Below, piece after piece: positions 1 to 9,441 of a stretch of 64,000 nt of DNA; within the stretch, counting starts at the first letter, position 1, and each line of letters starts with the position of its first letter. The stretch lies in contig JAJVIK010000013.1 of the NCBI GenBank assembly GCA_022072055.1, forward strand, positions 272,878 to 336,877, in the 5' to 3' direction. This DNA comes from a bacterium. GTDB taxonomy: Bacteria; Hinthialibacterota; Hinthialibacteria; OLB16. The notes beneath the pieces are model-generated. The model was not told where the DNA came from, ran no database searches, and saw nothing but the letters and a program-made list of their open reading frames with translations. The translations under genes were made by a program, and so were the position numbers.

Positions 1-909
1 GCGATCCGTGAGCAGCCTGAGCATCAGGCATCCATCAAAGAACGAGGTTATAAAGAGCCGGTCCCCCCGGATCACCGGAGAGGGAACATGCATGACCATC
101 TTGGTCGGGCGGAAGGGGTGCTTCCAGTACACCTCTCCACTCTCGGGCGCCACTCCGACCACATGATTCCCCGTGACACAGACCAGCACGCGCTTCCCGG
201 CCTGGTCGATCAGGATGGGTGAGGAATATGAGGCCGAGTCTTCCACCGCCCTCCATTTCTCTTCGCCGCCGGCTGGGTCGAACGCGACCAGGCAGCCCCC
301 CCCCTCGCCACCGATTTGGAGGATGACCCGATCCCCATCCGCGATCGGCGAGGCGGAGAGCCCCCAGATCGGCATCCGAACGTGGTATTCGGCTGCAAGG
401 TCCTTGGACCAGAGAATTCGCCCGCTCACCGCATCAAGGCAGTGAAAGTGGCCCATCGTTCCGAGCGCGAATGCGCGCCCCTCCCGGACAGTGACCGACG
501 CTCGCGGCCCGAGGGGATAGTCCACCTCATAGCGGCACCTGTAAGAGTGAGTCCAAAGAGGCTTCCCATCATCGGCTCTGAAACAGAGGACGCGCTCAAC
601 CTCCTCAGGCTCGGTGAGGCGGTCCATCACGAAAACTTTGCCTTCGGAGACTGTCGGTCCGTTGAACCCACCGCCGACTGCGGCGGTCCACTTGGGCGCG
701 AGGCGGGCGGAGGGAAACGAGCTGAGGACGCCGGTTTCGTTCCAAGAGGCGTCCCGCCTTGGTCCGCGCCACTGGGGCCAGTCCTCGGCCTGAACCATCG
801 TGAGAGGGCCCCAAAGCAAGGTTGCGCCAAGGGGAAAGGCGAGCGCGCGACGAATCCTTCGGGGGGTCCGAAGGCGCCTTCCATCATGGGGCGGAACGGA
901 TTGCGTCAT
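1..909 (-). CDS. PQQ-like beta-propeller repeat protein, 3' end cut by window edge
   Basis: Reading the minus strand from the ATG at 909 gives an open frame to the window edge (303 codons, no stop). After a signal-like stretch (residues about 15-40) comes the motif WPQWRGPRRDASW, the usual opening of PQQ-binding-like (quinoprotein/BamB-like) propeller proteins common in planctomycetes and relatives. Repeated blade-like segments follow, such as WTHSYRCRYEVDYPLG, LDAVSGRILW and VAPESGEVYWKHPF. Such proteins are usually exported and either bind a cofactor or act as a scaffold; no catalytic residue could be assigned. It lies downstream of the ferredoxin gene but a strong hairpin separates them, so it is probably a separate unit. 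The family is clear; the substrate is unknown. Confidence 0.85.
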   Translation of the reverse strand, partial: MTQSVPPHDGRRLRTPRRIRRALAFPLGATLLWGPLTMVQAEDWPQWRGPRRDASWNETGVLSSFPSARLAPKWTAAVGGGFNGPTVSEGKVFVMDRLTEPEEVERVLCFRADDGKPLWTHSYRCRYEVDYPLGPRASVTVREGRAFALGTMGHFHCLDAVSGRILWSKDLAAEYHVRMPIWGLSASPIADGDRVILQIGGEGGGCLVAFDPAGGEEKWRAVEDSASYSSPILIDQAGKRVLVCVTGNHVVGVAPESGEVYWKHPFRPTKMVMHVPSPVIRGDRLFITSFFDGCLMLRLLTDR

Positions 910-926
910 AGCCTGTCCAAGAAACA

Positions 927-962
927 CGAACCCCCTGGGTCATGGGGGACACAGGGGGTTCG
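927..962 (-). terminator. hairpin terminator after the ferredoxin gene
   Basis: Perfect 11-base inverted repeat CGAACCCCCTG / CAGGGGGTTCG with a 14-base loop. On the minus strand it is followed by a moderately T-rich GTGTTTCTTGG. It sits 24 bases past the ferredoxin stop and before the next minus-strand gene. Confidence 0.7.
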
Positions 963-985
963 CGCGGTCAGTATGTGTTCTCGTT

Positions 986-1288
986 TCAGTCGGCGTTGGC
1001 CAGTTTCGGGTCCCACTTGGGGCCATGGACCACGGAGGCCTTGTCGCTGACTCGCTTGCTCTCATCAAAATCGAAACCCGCGTTCTTCTCCGTCCACTCC
1101 TTGGGGGCTTCCGAATCCGGGAAGATGGCGTTGACCGGGCACACCGGCGCGCAGGCGTCGCAATCGATGCATTCCTCCGGGTTGATGTACAGCATGTCAT
1201 CCCCCTGATAGAAGCACTCAACCGGGCAAACCTCCGCGCAATCTCCATACTTGCAGTTCACACACGGTTCAGTCACAACGTAAGCCAT
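986..1288 (-). CDS. seven-iron (3Fe-4S/4Fe-4S) ferredoxin
   Basis: A 100-residue protein with the two cysteine patterns of bacterial FdxA/FdI-type ferredoxins. C9, C17 and C21 (in EPCVNCKYGDCAEVCP) belong to the first cluster, together with C50. C40, C43 and C46 (in ECIDCDACAPVCP) belong to the 4Fe-4S cluster. The YxGDDMLYINPEEC segment and the acidic C-terminal tail are typical of this small cytoplasmic electron carrier. An extra cysteine (C12) is also common in the family. The ATG at 1288 is the only sensible start. It is monocistronic: a terminator-like hairpin follows it and the next upstream minus-strand gene ends at 1450. Its redox partner cannot be told from the neighbours. Confidence 0.93.
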   Translation of the reverse strand: MAYVVTEPCVNCKYGDCAEVCPVECFYQGDDMLYINPEECIDCDACAPVCPVNAIFPDSEAPKEWTEKNAGFDFDESKRVSDKASVVHGPKWDPKLANAD

Positions 1289-1449
1289 TGAGATTCTCCT
1301 TGGGTATTTCTGCCGGCGGTCCGAACAATCGGGCCCGGTCTGGCACGTAGTTGAAGCAAGTTTAGTCGAAGCGCGCCCGGTTTAGAAGGGAATCTCGCCT
1401 TCACGCTCAGGTGATCGGCTTCCGGGAGTTCCCCCTCGGGGGTGGCCTT

Positions 1450-4400
1450 CTAATCCTCGGGGATGATTCGAGAGGTGACCAGAATGAGGAGATTCTGGGT
1501 CGTTTCGGCGTCCGACTTCTGGGTAAAGAGGGTGGAGAGGCCGGGGATGTAGCCGAACAACGGGGTCCGCCCCTCATTGTGGTTGAGTTCGCGGCGAAGC
1601 AGACCGCCGATGACCAGGGTGTCGCCGTCCTTAACCCGCACCCGGAGAGTGGCGCGGCGTGTGTCCGTGGCGGGTTCGCCCACGGGGTCCAGGCCGCCGG
1701 TGATCGGGTTCGGGACAAGCAATGGATCGCCCGGCACCTCCAGTTCCGGTTCGAGGTCCAGCTCAATATGCCCATCGCCGGTTACAATCGGCACGGTGGT
1801 GAGCGTGAATCCAAATTCGGCGCTTCCGGTTTGCGGGGTTACAATCGGGATATCGCTGCCTTGGGGCACGGTGAGGTCATACCCTGAAATGAACGGGATG
1901 GTTTCGCCGAGGAACACCTCACCCTCCGCTCCGGACACCACGGTCAGTTTCGGAGCGGTCAGGATGCGTATCTCGGAAAACTGGGAGAGCATGGTGAGGG
2001 CGGCGTCGACCGTGGTGCGCCCAAGCGTGGCGAGAGTCAGGGTGGACCCAATCGGACTGTTGGGCTGGCTGATGAAATCCGCCGCGGCATCCGACAGCGT
2101 GAAGCCCGGGCCCGGCTCATCATCATCATCAATTTCAAGCAAGTTGTTGATGGTCATGGTGACTCCGAAGGAATCATCGGAGTTGTAGCTCAGTTCGACC
2201 AATCGGACCTCGACTTCGACCTGCTCCACCGGGATATCCAGGCGCTCGATCAGGTCCTCGGCCTTATCCAGGTCGGACAAGCGGAACCCGCTGAGCACAA
2301 GCTGCTTGGTGGAGATATCGGCGGTGACAATGACCGGAATGATGCCGAACAGGCCGAACTGGCCCTGAGTCTGAAACTGTTGCTGCTGGTTGAACTGTTG
2401 GAAATTTCCTTGCTGGCCGATACGGCTCCCCCCGCCGCCCGCAAAGCGAACGCCGAGGACCAGACCCTGCAGCGCCTGTCCGAGGCTGACCACCTCACGG
2501 CGGCGCGCGAGCACGGTGCGAGTCAGGTTGGTGGTCTCCGTGATTCCAGACAAATACTCCTCAATCTTCTTGAGGTTGTCCGGCATATCGACCACGTCAA
2601 TCGTGCCCTCGTCCAGGTCGGGGTACATGACCCGTCCCTCGGCGGCGGCTTCCTCGATGCTTTGGCTGCCATAGAGGAGACTCTGGAAGACTTGCTTGGT
2701 GAAGTTAACCTGGTTCTGGCGTCGGAGGACCGCGTCGGGCGTGTCGCTGCGGCGGTCTTCGGCGGGAACGACCACGAACTTGCGGGCCTTGAGCTCGCGT
2801 TCGGTGACTTGGCTGACAAATTTCGGATCGCGCATCAGGCGGCGCACGAGTTCGAGTTTCTCGGGAGTCTGGCGGATGATCATGATGCCGGATCGTTCGT
2901 CATACACGAGGTACGGCTGGTCGTCCTTGAACTCCGACTTGAATTCGGCGTCGCCAAAGAGGCGCAGATTGATGATACGGGCCAGGTTTTCCCCGCCGCT
3001 CTTGGGGAGACGGAAGGTCTCCACCAGCATCGGCGGGTTTTCGACTTGGAGCTGGTTTGTCTTGTAGAGCTGGAGGAACTGCTCGACGAGTTCCACATTG
3101 TGGCTGCTGTCTCGCACGACCAGCTCCAGGTTGAACTTGCTCAGGAAGAAGGTCCGTCCGGGAATGGTGGCATCGATGTCCCGCGGCTCGACCTTCCCGA
3201 GGATCACTTCGCGCAACGCCTCGGAATAGTCATCCGTTTCCCTGCCCCCCAGGTGATCCATCGCCAAGCGCTTCAGGGCTTGATACTGCTGTTCGGTGAG
3301 CGGGAAGCGCTTGGAGACCAGATCTCGGGTGACTTCGATGATGTTGGTCCCCGGCTGCCGCTTCCAGGCGTAGCCGTTCAGGGAAAGGACCTGATCCAGG
3401 AACTGGCGGTAAGTGAGCTCTGTGGTGCGGAGGGCGTTGATGTCTCCATCCACGCCCGCGCCGGTGATGATCTGCAGGTCGGCGATTGCGCCCATGGTGG
3501 AGAGGATCGAGTTGATGTTGACCGGCGTGTCTTGCTCCAAGACAAAGGTCTTGGTGTTGAGGAGATCCTCCACGCGGGCGTCCACATCGGATCGGCGAGT
3601 GCTCTCCTCCTTGGCGCGCGCGGCCTGGGCGTGGGAGTCGGCGTATTTCTCGAGGAAGGCCTGCGCGGTGGGATTATTCGGGTCGAGGTCGGCGGCCTTC
3701 TGCCACATTTCATAGGCGGTCAGTATGTCGCCGCGCTCGTTGGCGCGAACGCCGGTTTCAATCAGTTCCTGGATCTGTCCCTCCGTGGTGGCCGGGGGCT
3801 TGTAATCGGGAATCGACGGAATCGGCGCGGCCGGGCTGGATTCCGGCGTCACCTGCGGCGCGGAGGCGGGGACCGGCTCCGGGGCGACCGCCGGGGCCGC
3901 CTGCGCCATTTCAATTGAGCGGGACCTGGGCGCCTGATTCTCGGAGGCGATTTCCGGCAAGGCCGGGGTGGTCTGGGATGGCTTCCAGGCGGGCGTGGCT
4001 GGGGGTTGGGGAGATGATGCGGCCCCTGTCGAGAGCCATGGGTCGAAGACCGCTTGGTCGGAATTCGCGGCCACCAGGGTCGAGGGCGGCTCAGCCGCGG
4101 TTACCGATCGGCCTTCCTCCTCGCCGAGAAGTTTGTCGATGCGCATCAAGTAGACTTGAGCGGTCTCATATTCGCCTGCGTTGTCGGGGGGAACATCCTT
4201 GAGGAACTCGCGGGCTCCCACCAAGTCCCCGGCGCTGAACAAGTCCCTTCCCACCTCGAAGGAATTCCGCGAAGGGGAGGTGTTGATCGGAGCGCCCTCC
4301 CGCGAAGAGGAGACCAGGGTTGTGGACCTGGTTTTCGCTTCGCCATCGTCTGTCTTGCCCAGAAGGTCGCACTGGGCCAAGTACTGTTGGGAGGGAGCGT

Positions 4401-5292
4401 GGTCCGGGGCGATTCTCAAGACCTCGCTGAAGCCGGCGCGCGCGGTCTGATAATCCCCCGCGAGGAAAGCCTCCATCCCTTTCTCATAAACCGGTTTGAT
4501 CCGTGAAACGACATCACCCGAACCCGAGCCGGCCTCCGAGGCCTTCTCGCGTTTGGATTCAATTGCGACCAGCCGGAGTTGGGCATCCTCCGAATTGGGG
4601 AAAAGACGCAAGACTTCCTGGTAAAGTCGTGAGGCTCGATCGAGGTCTCCCGCTTGCTCGGCCTCGAAACCCTTCCCGAACAGCTCGGCGGCCTGGGCCA
4701 GCGCCGCGTTTTCTCCGGAGGGCTTGGCTTGCGTGTCCTCGGTGAGCAGCAATTCCCCGACACTGGCCTCGTCGCCGGGCTTGGGGGCGGAGGCCTTGGC
4801 CTCTTGGACTCGTTTCAGCCCCTCTTTGGCGTCATAGCATTCCGGATCGAGTTGAATGGCCTGCTGGAAGAAAGCTTCGCTGTTGTCGTACTGCCTTTCA
4901 GCCAGGGATTGAATGCCGCGCGCGACATAGTTCTTAATCAATTGGTCGCGCTTCTCACGCTCCACGCCCTTGAGCGCCGCGCCTTGGGAGGCGGCCCCCT
5001 CGGCCTTGGCGAACAGGTCGGAGGCGGCCTTGGCTTTCTTGAGACGATCCTGGAGGGTGGCCACGGAGGATGGCGCGCGGGACCCGGTGTCCCAACTTGC
5101 AAGGGCGCGCTCCGCTTCCTCGAAGTGACCGGTGTTGATGAGGTCCTCGATCACCGGAAGGGGAATTCGGCTGGGCTCGGCCACCAATCTCTCTGGGGAT
5201 GTTCGCGCCGAGCTCGCCGTGTTTCCGGCGGCGGACCATCCTTCACCGGGAAACAGCAGCAGCGCGAGGACAAAACAAGGCAGGATACGCAT
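1450..5292 (-). CDS. TPR-containing secretin (GspD/PilQ-like outer-membrane channel)
   Basis: About 1280 residues starting at MRILPCFVLALLLFPGEGWSA, a clear signal peptide. An in-frame extension to 5412 exists, but it lacks a signal sequence and the shorter start is preferred. The first half carries TPR-like repeats (for example AVARGIQSLAERQYDNSEAFF and AFLAGDYQTARAGFSEVLRIAPDH) and a Pro/Ala-rich linker. An STN/N-domain-like region follows (DTPVNINSILSTMGAIADLQI), then further N domains. The secretin core is at the C-terminus: VEVRLVELSYNSDDSFGVT, PKLTVVSGAEGEVFLGE, VKDGDTLVIGGLLRRE, and an ending LLILVTSRIIPED. It would form the outer-membrane gate of a type II secretion or type IV pilus system. 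It is the last gene of the minus-strand operon with the PilM-like protein, after a 513-base gap. The N-terminal TPR fusion makes it longer than ordinary GspD (about 650-700 residues). Confidence 0.92.
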   Translation of the reverse strand: MRILPCFVLALLLFPGEGWSAAGNTASSARTSPERLVAEPSRIPLPVIEDLINTGHFEEAERALASWDTGSRAPSSVATLQDRLKKAKAASDLFAKAEGAASQGAALKGVEREKRDQLIKNYVARGIQSLAERQYDNSEAFFQQAIQLDPECYDAKEGLKRVQEAKASAPKPGDEASVGELLLTEDTQAKPSGENAALAQAAELFGKGFEAEQAGDLDRASRLYQEVLRLFPNSEDAQLRLVAIESKREKASEAGSGSGDVVSRIKPVYEKGMEAFLAGDYQTARAGFSEVLRIAPDHAPSQQYLAQCDLLGKTDDGEAKTRSTTLVSSSREGAPINTSPSRNSFEVGRDLFSAGDLVGAREFLKDVPPDNAGEYETAQVYLMRIDKLLGEEEGRSVTAAEPPSTLVAANSDQAVFDPWLSTGAASSPQPPATPAWKPSQTTPALPEIASENQAPRSRSIEMAQAAPAVAPEPVPASAPQVTPESSPAAPIPSIPDYKPPATTEGQIQELIETGVRANERGDILTAYEMWQKAADLDPNNPTAQAFLEKYADSHAQAARAKEESTRRSDVDARVEDLLNTKTFVLEQDTPVNINSILSTMGAIADLQIITGAGVDGDINALRTTELTYRQFLDQVLSLNGYAWKRQPGTNIIEVTRDLVSKRFPLTEQQYQALKRLAMDHLGGRETDDYSEALREVILGKVEPRDIDATIPGRTFFLSKFNLELVVRDSSHNVELVEQFLQLYKTNQLQVENPPMLVETFRLPKSGGENLARIINLRLFGDAEFKSEFKDDQPYLVYDERSGIMIIRQTPEKLELVRRLMRDPKFVSQVTERELKARKFVVVPAEDRRSDTPDAVLRRQNQVNFTKQVFQSLLYGSQSIEEAAAEGRVMYPDLDEGTIDVVDMPDNLKKIEEYLSGITETTNLTRTVLARRREVVSLGQALQGLVLGVRFAGGGGSRIGQQGNFQQFNQQQQFQTQGQFGLFGIIPVIVTADISTKQLVLSGFRLSDLDKAEDLIERLDIPVEQVEVEVRLVELSYNSDDSFGVTMTINNLLEIDDDDEPGPGFTLSDAAADFISQPNSPIGSTLTLATLGRTTVDAALTMLSQFSEIRILTAPKLTVVSGAEGEVFLGETIPFISGYDLTVPQGSDIPIVTPQTGSAEFGFTLTTVPIVTGDGHIELDLEPELEVPGDPLLVPNPITGGLDPVGEPATDTRRATLRVRVKDGDTLVIGGLLRRELNHNEGRTPLFGYIPGLSTLFTQKSDAETTQNLLILVTSRIIPED

Positions 5293-5805
5293 GGAGGGAC
5301 CGTTGGATATCCATCGGCGCCATCTGAATTCCTCGATTGTCGCGGCAAAGCTTGCGCCCGTCAGGCCAGGCATCCGACAAGACCTCCAGCAGCGGCATGG
5401 AAAAGCAATCACGCTCTCAATTCAGCCCGGAAGGAAAATTCCAGACTTTCCCCCTAGTAGTTTTCGGATGACGGGAGCTCAACCTTGAGCGAGACTCGTC
5501 ACCCCCCCACACCCAGCCGTGGAAAAGGCCGGGTCGCATCCTCAGGTCACTTATGGGGTGGATTCAACTCGCCCGCACTCCGGAAACTCTCGTCCAGACG
5601 CCTAACGCCTGATTGGGTGCGTGAAGTTGTCTACGAGTCGCTCCACCGTGGCTTTCAATCCCTTAACGGACAAATTACACAAACGTCCAACCGTGCAAAA
5701 ACAAGCCAAAGTTAGTCCATCAAATCAAATCTGTCAATCGCTCGGCTCCCCTTTTTGAGTGGGCCTCCTCAAGTTATCCACAGCCTCCCTAGGATAACCC
5801 GGGCC
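5293..5805. other. 513-base gap inside the secretion operon, no gene seen
   Basis: No convincing reading frame on either strand. It separates the secretin from the other operon genes, so it may carry a separate secretin promoter or a leader. AT-richer sequence around 5690-5740 is the only compositional feature seen. No clear -35/-10 pair was found. Confidence 0.4.
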
Positions 5806-7218
5806 TTATTTCAGTTTCAGACGAAGCTGCTTGAGCCGGTTTTGGTGCTCTTTAAGCCTCTTCATGGCCTCCCCGTAGGCGGCTCGCGCCTGCCGGATTC
5901 CCTTGTTTGTCCGGACCATGTCGTTGACTTTCTCGATGGTTTCGACAATGCGCTGGACAGTATCCTTGTATTCCTGGCTGGAGTCATCGAGGCGGGCCAG
6001 CTTTTCGATTTCGGCATCGACCGAGTCCAACATCTTGGCGATCTCCGCCACCCCTTCCGCCGCGCGAATTTTCAGGAGGAAACCCTCATACTCCCGCCGA
6101 TCCGCCGCCGCCTTGGGGTCCTCCAGCATCTGGAGGGTGTCGAAATTCTTGAGAATCTCCTCGAGAGCCTCGCGCTTGTCCTGGTATCCCTCGACCGCCG
6201 CCAGGGCGCTGATGCGTTGACGAACCTGGTTGATACGTGACTCGCGGTCCCCCTCCAGTTTGGTCTGGAGCTCCTGAACGCGGTCGCGCTGGGCCTGTTC
6301 GAGGATGGTGGAGTCCGGATCGAGTTGAGTCAAAAGGTCCTTGAAGGCGCGAAGCCTCTGGAGAATCCCCGCCACGGTCTCGGCCGGGGCTTGGGAATCG
6401 AGCTGCCCCCCATCTCGGACCAAGGAGTCATACTCTCGCCGGATCAAGGTCTGGTTCAGGTTGAGACGGGACTGGGCCAGGGAGTCCAAAAGGCTCCGGC
6501 CCTCCGCAAGCTTGGACTCGATGCTCTTGTTTTCATTGGCGCACTGCGGGTTCGCGGCCGCGTTCTCGACCGCGCGAGTGAGGGAAATGTGAGCCTGATT
6601 GAGGGCCTCAATCGACTGGTAGAGGTCGGTCTGATCGGTGCGCGAGGCCGATTCACTGGTGCTTCGGGCGCCATCGATCGCGGCCCCGAGAGCTTGTGAA
6701 CTGTCCTCGCAAATCAGGTTGGCCAGGATTTCGGAGGGGGGACTTGGCCAATCGAGGATTCTCCCCTTGGAGTCATCCTTACAGTATTCCTCGAGCTTCT
6801 TGATGGCGGTCTTCGGGTCTCCCGCCGCGATGGCATCCTGATAGTCCTTCTTCAGCCCCGAGAGACGGTCCTTGAGAAGCTTGTAGTTGCCGGCCTCGGT
6901 GAAGATCGGGTTGGCCGAGATGGGGTCCAAATCCTTCACTTGAACCTGGCGAAAGATCTCGGCGGCGTTGGTCGGGGAGTTCAGCGAATTGCCCTGCCCG
7001 CCGCCTCCCTGCCCCGGCATGCCCGGATCCACCGGGGCGCGAACGACCTCTTTCCATTTGTTCTGCCAGATCTCCTCAGGGTCCTGCTCCTTGATGGCCT
7101 GGCCCTTGTTCATGAAGAAGAAAATCCCCCCCACCGCGAGGAGCACCAGGAGCCAGTCGCGGTACTTGGAGAACTGTTTGAGGAGTTTTTCCAATGCCGA
7201 TTTCATGGATGCATTCAC
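5806..7218 (-). CDS. single-pass coiled-coil membrane protein of the secretion operon
   Basis: 470 residues. The frame begins at GTG 7218; an ATG four codons later (7206) is the alternative. One transmembrane segment lies at about residues 21-36 (DWLLVLLAVGGIFFFM). The rest is highly charged and helical with heptad-like stretches, ending in a lysine-rich helix. No catalytic motif was recognised. It follows the PilM/PilN-like gene by 11 bases and precedes the secretin, the place where PilO/PilP or GspM-type inner-membrane assembly proteins are usually encoded. A role as a periplasmic bridge between the PilM platform and the secretin is inferred from position only. Confidence 0.8.
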   Translation of the reverse strand: MNASMKSALEKLLKQFSKYRDWLLVLLAVGGIFFFMNKGQAIKEQDPEEIWQNKWKEVVRAPVDPGMPGQGGGGQGNSLNSPTNAAEIFRQVQVKDLDPISANPIFTEAGNYKLLKDRLSGLKKDYQDAIAAGDPKTAIKKLEEYCKDDSKGRILDWPSPPSEILANLICEDSSQALGAAIDGARSTSESASRTDQTDLYQSIEALNQAHISLTRAVENAAANPQCANENKSIESKLAEGRSLLDSLAQSRLNLNQTLIRREYDSLVRDGGQLDSQAPAETVAGILQRLRAFKDLLTQLDPDSTILEQAQRDRVQELQTKLEGDRESRINQVRQRISALAAVEGYQDKREALEEILKNFDTLQMLEDPKAAADRREYEGFLLKIRAAEGVAEIAKMLDSVDAEIEKLARLDDSSQEYKDTVQRIVETIEKVNDMVRTNKGIRQARAAYGEAMKRLKEHQNRLKQLRLKLK

Positions 7219-7229
7219 CTATCTCACGA

Positions 7230-9329
7230 TCACATCGGGGGCGGGCCGCCCATTGGCGGTCCTCCCATTGGAGGGCCTCCCATTGGAGGGCCACCCATCG
7301 GCGGGCCACCCATGCCCTCCGCCCCCATCCCACCCTCGGCGCCGGGAAGCACTTCGGCATCGGTCCGCGGGGTGAGATCCTTCACCTCCATCTTGCCTTG
7401 CAGGATGGACTGTATCTCCTCCTGCGAAATCTCGTAGCGCATGACATCCTGCCGCTTGTTGTTCTGGAAGGCGATGGTCACCCGCACGGTCTGAAAACCA
7501 AGCTGGGCCTCGTTCTGGGCGTTGAGAATATCCTGAACCAGTTCGCTCTTCTCCGCCTCGTTAAAGGGTTCGAAGACCACGACTCGGATGGCCGCGCTTT
7601 GCTTGCTCCCCGGCGGAGTGCTGTGGTCGGTAAGGGAGACATCCAGCGGCTCAATGTTGAAGGTCTGAAGTTTCTCCCGGAACTTGCTGAGTTCGAGCGA
7701 GGGGTTGCGTTCCACCTTGGCCTTCAGGGCGAATTTGACTCCATCCGGGAGCGGTTGGATGTCCGGCACAAGCAGGTCGCGTAGGCGCGTGGCCTCCTTC
7801 ATCTGCTCCTTGAAGGGATCCACCGATTCCTTGCTCGCGCCGCGCATCTGGACCTTGATTTCACTGGTGTCCATGTCCACCGCCTCGACCCAAGTCTCTC
7901 CGAGCGGGACCTTCTCGGCGAGTTCGGCGAGGGTAAGCCCGATAACCCCCCGGCTGAGGCCGATCTCGCGGAGATAGGAAACCCGCTCCTCCACGGTCTT
8001 GGTGGATTCGATGTAGGAGCGAATATGTTTGGCGTTCTCGCTGCGCGTGCTGTCAAGGTTGGACTCAAGGGTGATCGAGGCCGCCTCGATCACCTCGATC
8101 GACTGCCCCATGGTCACTACCGAGAAGCCGATCAGGAAGGCGAGCAGAATCCCCTCGGCCGCGAGCACCGCGCGGCGCTTCTCGAACTCCTTCTGACGAA
8201 TAATCGCCGGGGGCAGGAAGTTCATCCGGAGCGGGATGCTCGGCACATTCCTCTGACACTGGCCCAGCAGCACCGCGGCGGTGGTCTCGATGGGGGCCGA
8301 TTGGAGACTCTCCACGTTCACCAAGGTTCCCTCGAAGGGGCTGCGAACCTCGGCGGGAATCCCGAGACGGTCGGTGATGAACCCGCCGATCCCGGGGCAG
8401 CGGGCGGTGCCGCCCGTGAGGATGATTCTCGACACCGGCTCGCCATCCGGTTGAGACACATAAAAGTCGAGGGTCCGGCGGATCTCATTGGAGATCCCAT
8501 CGAAGGCTTTGGAGAGGAACACTCGCACGCGCGCGGCCTGGTTACGCTCCCCGTAGGCGAGCGGGTCGGTCTGGCGGTCAATGGTGGAATCGAGTTCTCC
8601 GAGGCTGACCTTCAGTTCCTCGGCCGCCTCCCAATCCAAGCTCATCTGATCCGCGAGGGCCTTGGTGAGTTGGTCCCCGGCCTGAGGGGCGGAGCGAATA
8701 AACTCAATCCGCCCTTGCTTGCAGACAATGATGTCCGTGGTGGAGGCGCCGATATCCACCAGCGCGGTCACCTCGTCGGGATTCTCGGACAACTGCGGGA
8801 AATAGGCGTTGAACAGCGAGAGGGTGGTGACATCGATGGTGTCCGGCACCAACCCACCGCTCTTGAGCATTTCACAGAACTGGTCGATGACGGTCTTCCG
8901 GACCGCGACCAGGGTGACTCCCAACTCGGGTCCATCGCTCTCGAACACATGCGAGTCGAGAATGATGTCCTCAATCGGGAACGGAATCTGCTGCCGGGCC
9001 TCATACTGGATGAGACGCTTGAGGCGGTCCCCGGAGACCTTGGGAATCTTCAGTTGGCGAACAAAGCTTGCGCGGCCGGGTATCGCGAATGAAACCTGCT
9101 TGGCCGAGAGGGAGTGACGGGAGAGAACTTCCTTGATCAGCTCCCCGATGCGCTCGGCCACCTGTTCGGGGGTGGTCTGGGGAGTGGCCCCGGTGCGGAC
9201 CGTATAGACTGACTGGAGTCGCGCCCACCGCCCCTTGGAACCCATCACCCCCACGCCCACCTTGAGCGTGTGGCGACCCGGATCAATCACAAGCAGCGAC
9301 TGCGATCCAAATCCAAAGGTGAAATTCAT
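7230..9329 (-). CDS. PilM-like ATPase fused to a PilN/GspL-like membrane domain
   Basis: 699 residues from the ATG at 9329, which is preceded on the minus strand by a purine-rich Shine-Dalgarno (GAAGAGGA). A longer frame to 9398 lacks support. Residues 1-360 are an actin/FtsA-fold PilM domain: LLVIDPGRHTLKVGV near the N-terminus, VDIGASTTDIIV (191-202) and LTGGTARCPGIGGF (304-317) match the phosphate and adenosine loops. A transmembrane helix at 389-408 (LAAEGILLAFLIGFSVVTMG) is followed by a PilN-like periplasmic part with two alpha/beta segments. So PilM and PilN functions appear combined in one chain, as in GspL. The tail is a run of MGGPP repeats. It forms the cytoplasmic/inner-membrane platform of the pilus or secretion machine. 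Confidence 0.9.
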   Translation of the reverse strand: MNFTFGFGSQSLLVIDPGRHTLKVGVGVMGSKGRWARLQSVYTVRTGATPQTTPEQVAERIGELIKEVLSRHSLSAKQVSFAIPGRASFVRQLKIPKVSGDRLKRLIQYEARQQIPFPIEDIILDSHVFESDGPELGVTLVAVRKTVIDQFCEMLKSGGLVPDTIDVTTLSLFNAYFPQLSENPDEVTALVDIGASTTDIIVCKQGRIEFIRSAPQAGDQLTKALADQMSLDWEAAEELKVSLGELDSTIDRQTDPLAYGERNQAARVRVFLSKAFDGISNEIRRTLDFYVSQPDGEPVSRIILTGGTARCPGIGGFITDRLGIPAEVRSPFEGTLVNVESLQSAPIETTAAVLLGQCQRNVPSIPLRMNFLPPAIIRQKEFEKRRAVLAAEGILLAFLIGFSVVTMGQSIEVIEAASITLESNLDSTRSENAKHIRSYIESTKTVEERVSYLREIGLSRGVIGLTLAELAEKVPLGETWVEAVDMDTSEIKVQMRGASKESVDPFKEQMKEATRLRDLLVPDIQPLPDGVKFALKAKVERNPSLELSKFREKLQTFNIEPLDVSLTDHSTPPGSKQSAAIRVVVFEPFNEAEKSELVQDILNAQNEAQLGFQTVRVTIAFQNNKRQDVMRYEISQEEIQSILQGKMEVKDLTPRTDAEVLPGAEGGMGAEGMGGPPMGGPPMGGPPMGGPPMGGPPPM
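7233..7314 (-). repeat. 15-base tandem repeat encoding MGGPP units
   Basis: Five near-identical 15-base units (CCCATTGGAGGGCCT type on the plus strand) encode the repeated pentapeptide MGGPP at the C-terminus of the PilM-like protein. Such repeats tend to change copy number. Confidence 0.85.
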
Positions 9330-9441
9330 CGGTCCTCTTCTCTCAGCGCAGGCTCGCCGCCTTCCCCAGCCCCTTGAAGGCTCACACGAAACCGTCAATC
9401 AGGGAGTCTATCCGATCCCAAGTCAAGCGACAGGCATTTTT

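Noticed and set aside
1341-1357. TGGCAC sequence as a sigma54 promoter
   Set aside because: The downstream part (TGAA) does not match TTGC, and it faces away from the ferredoxin gene.
2380-3918. Long plus-strand open frame antisense to the secretin gene
   Set aside because: High-GC shadow frame; the minus strand encodes a clear secretin with motifs.
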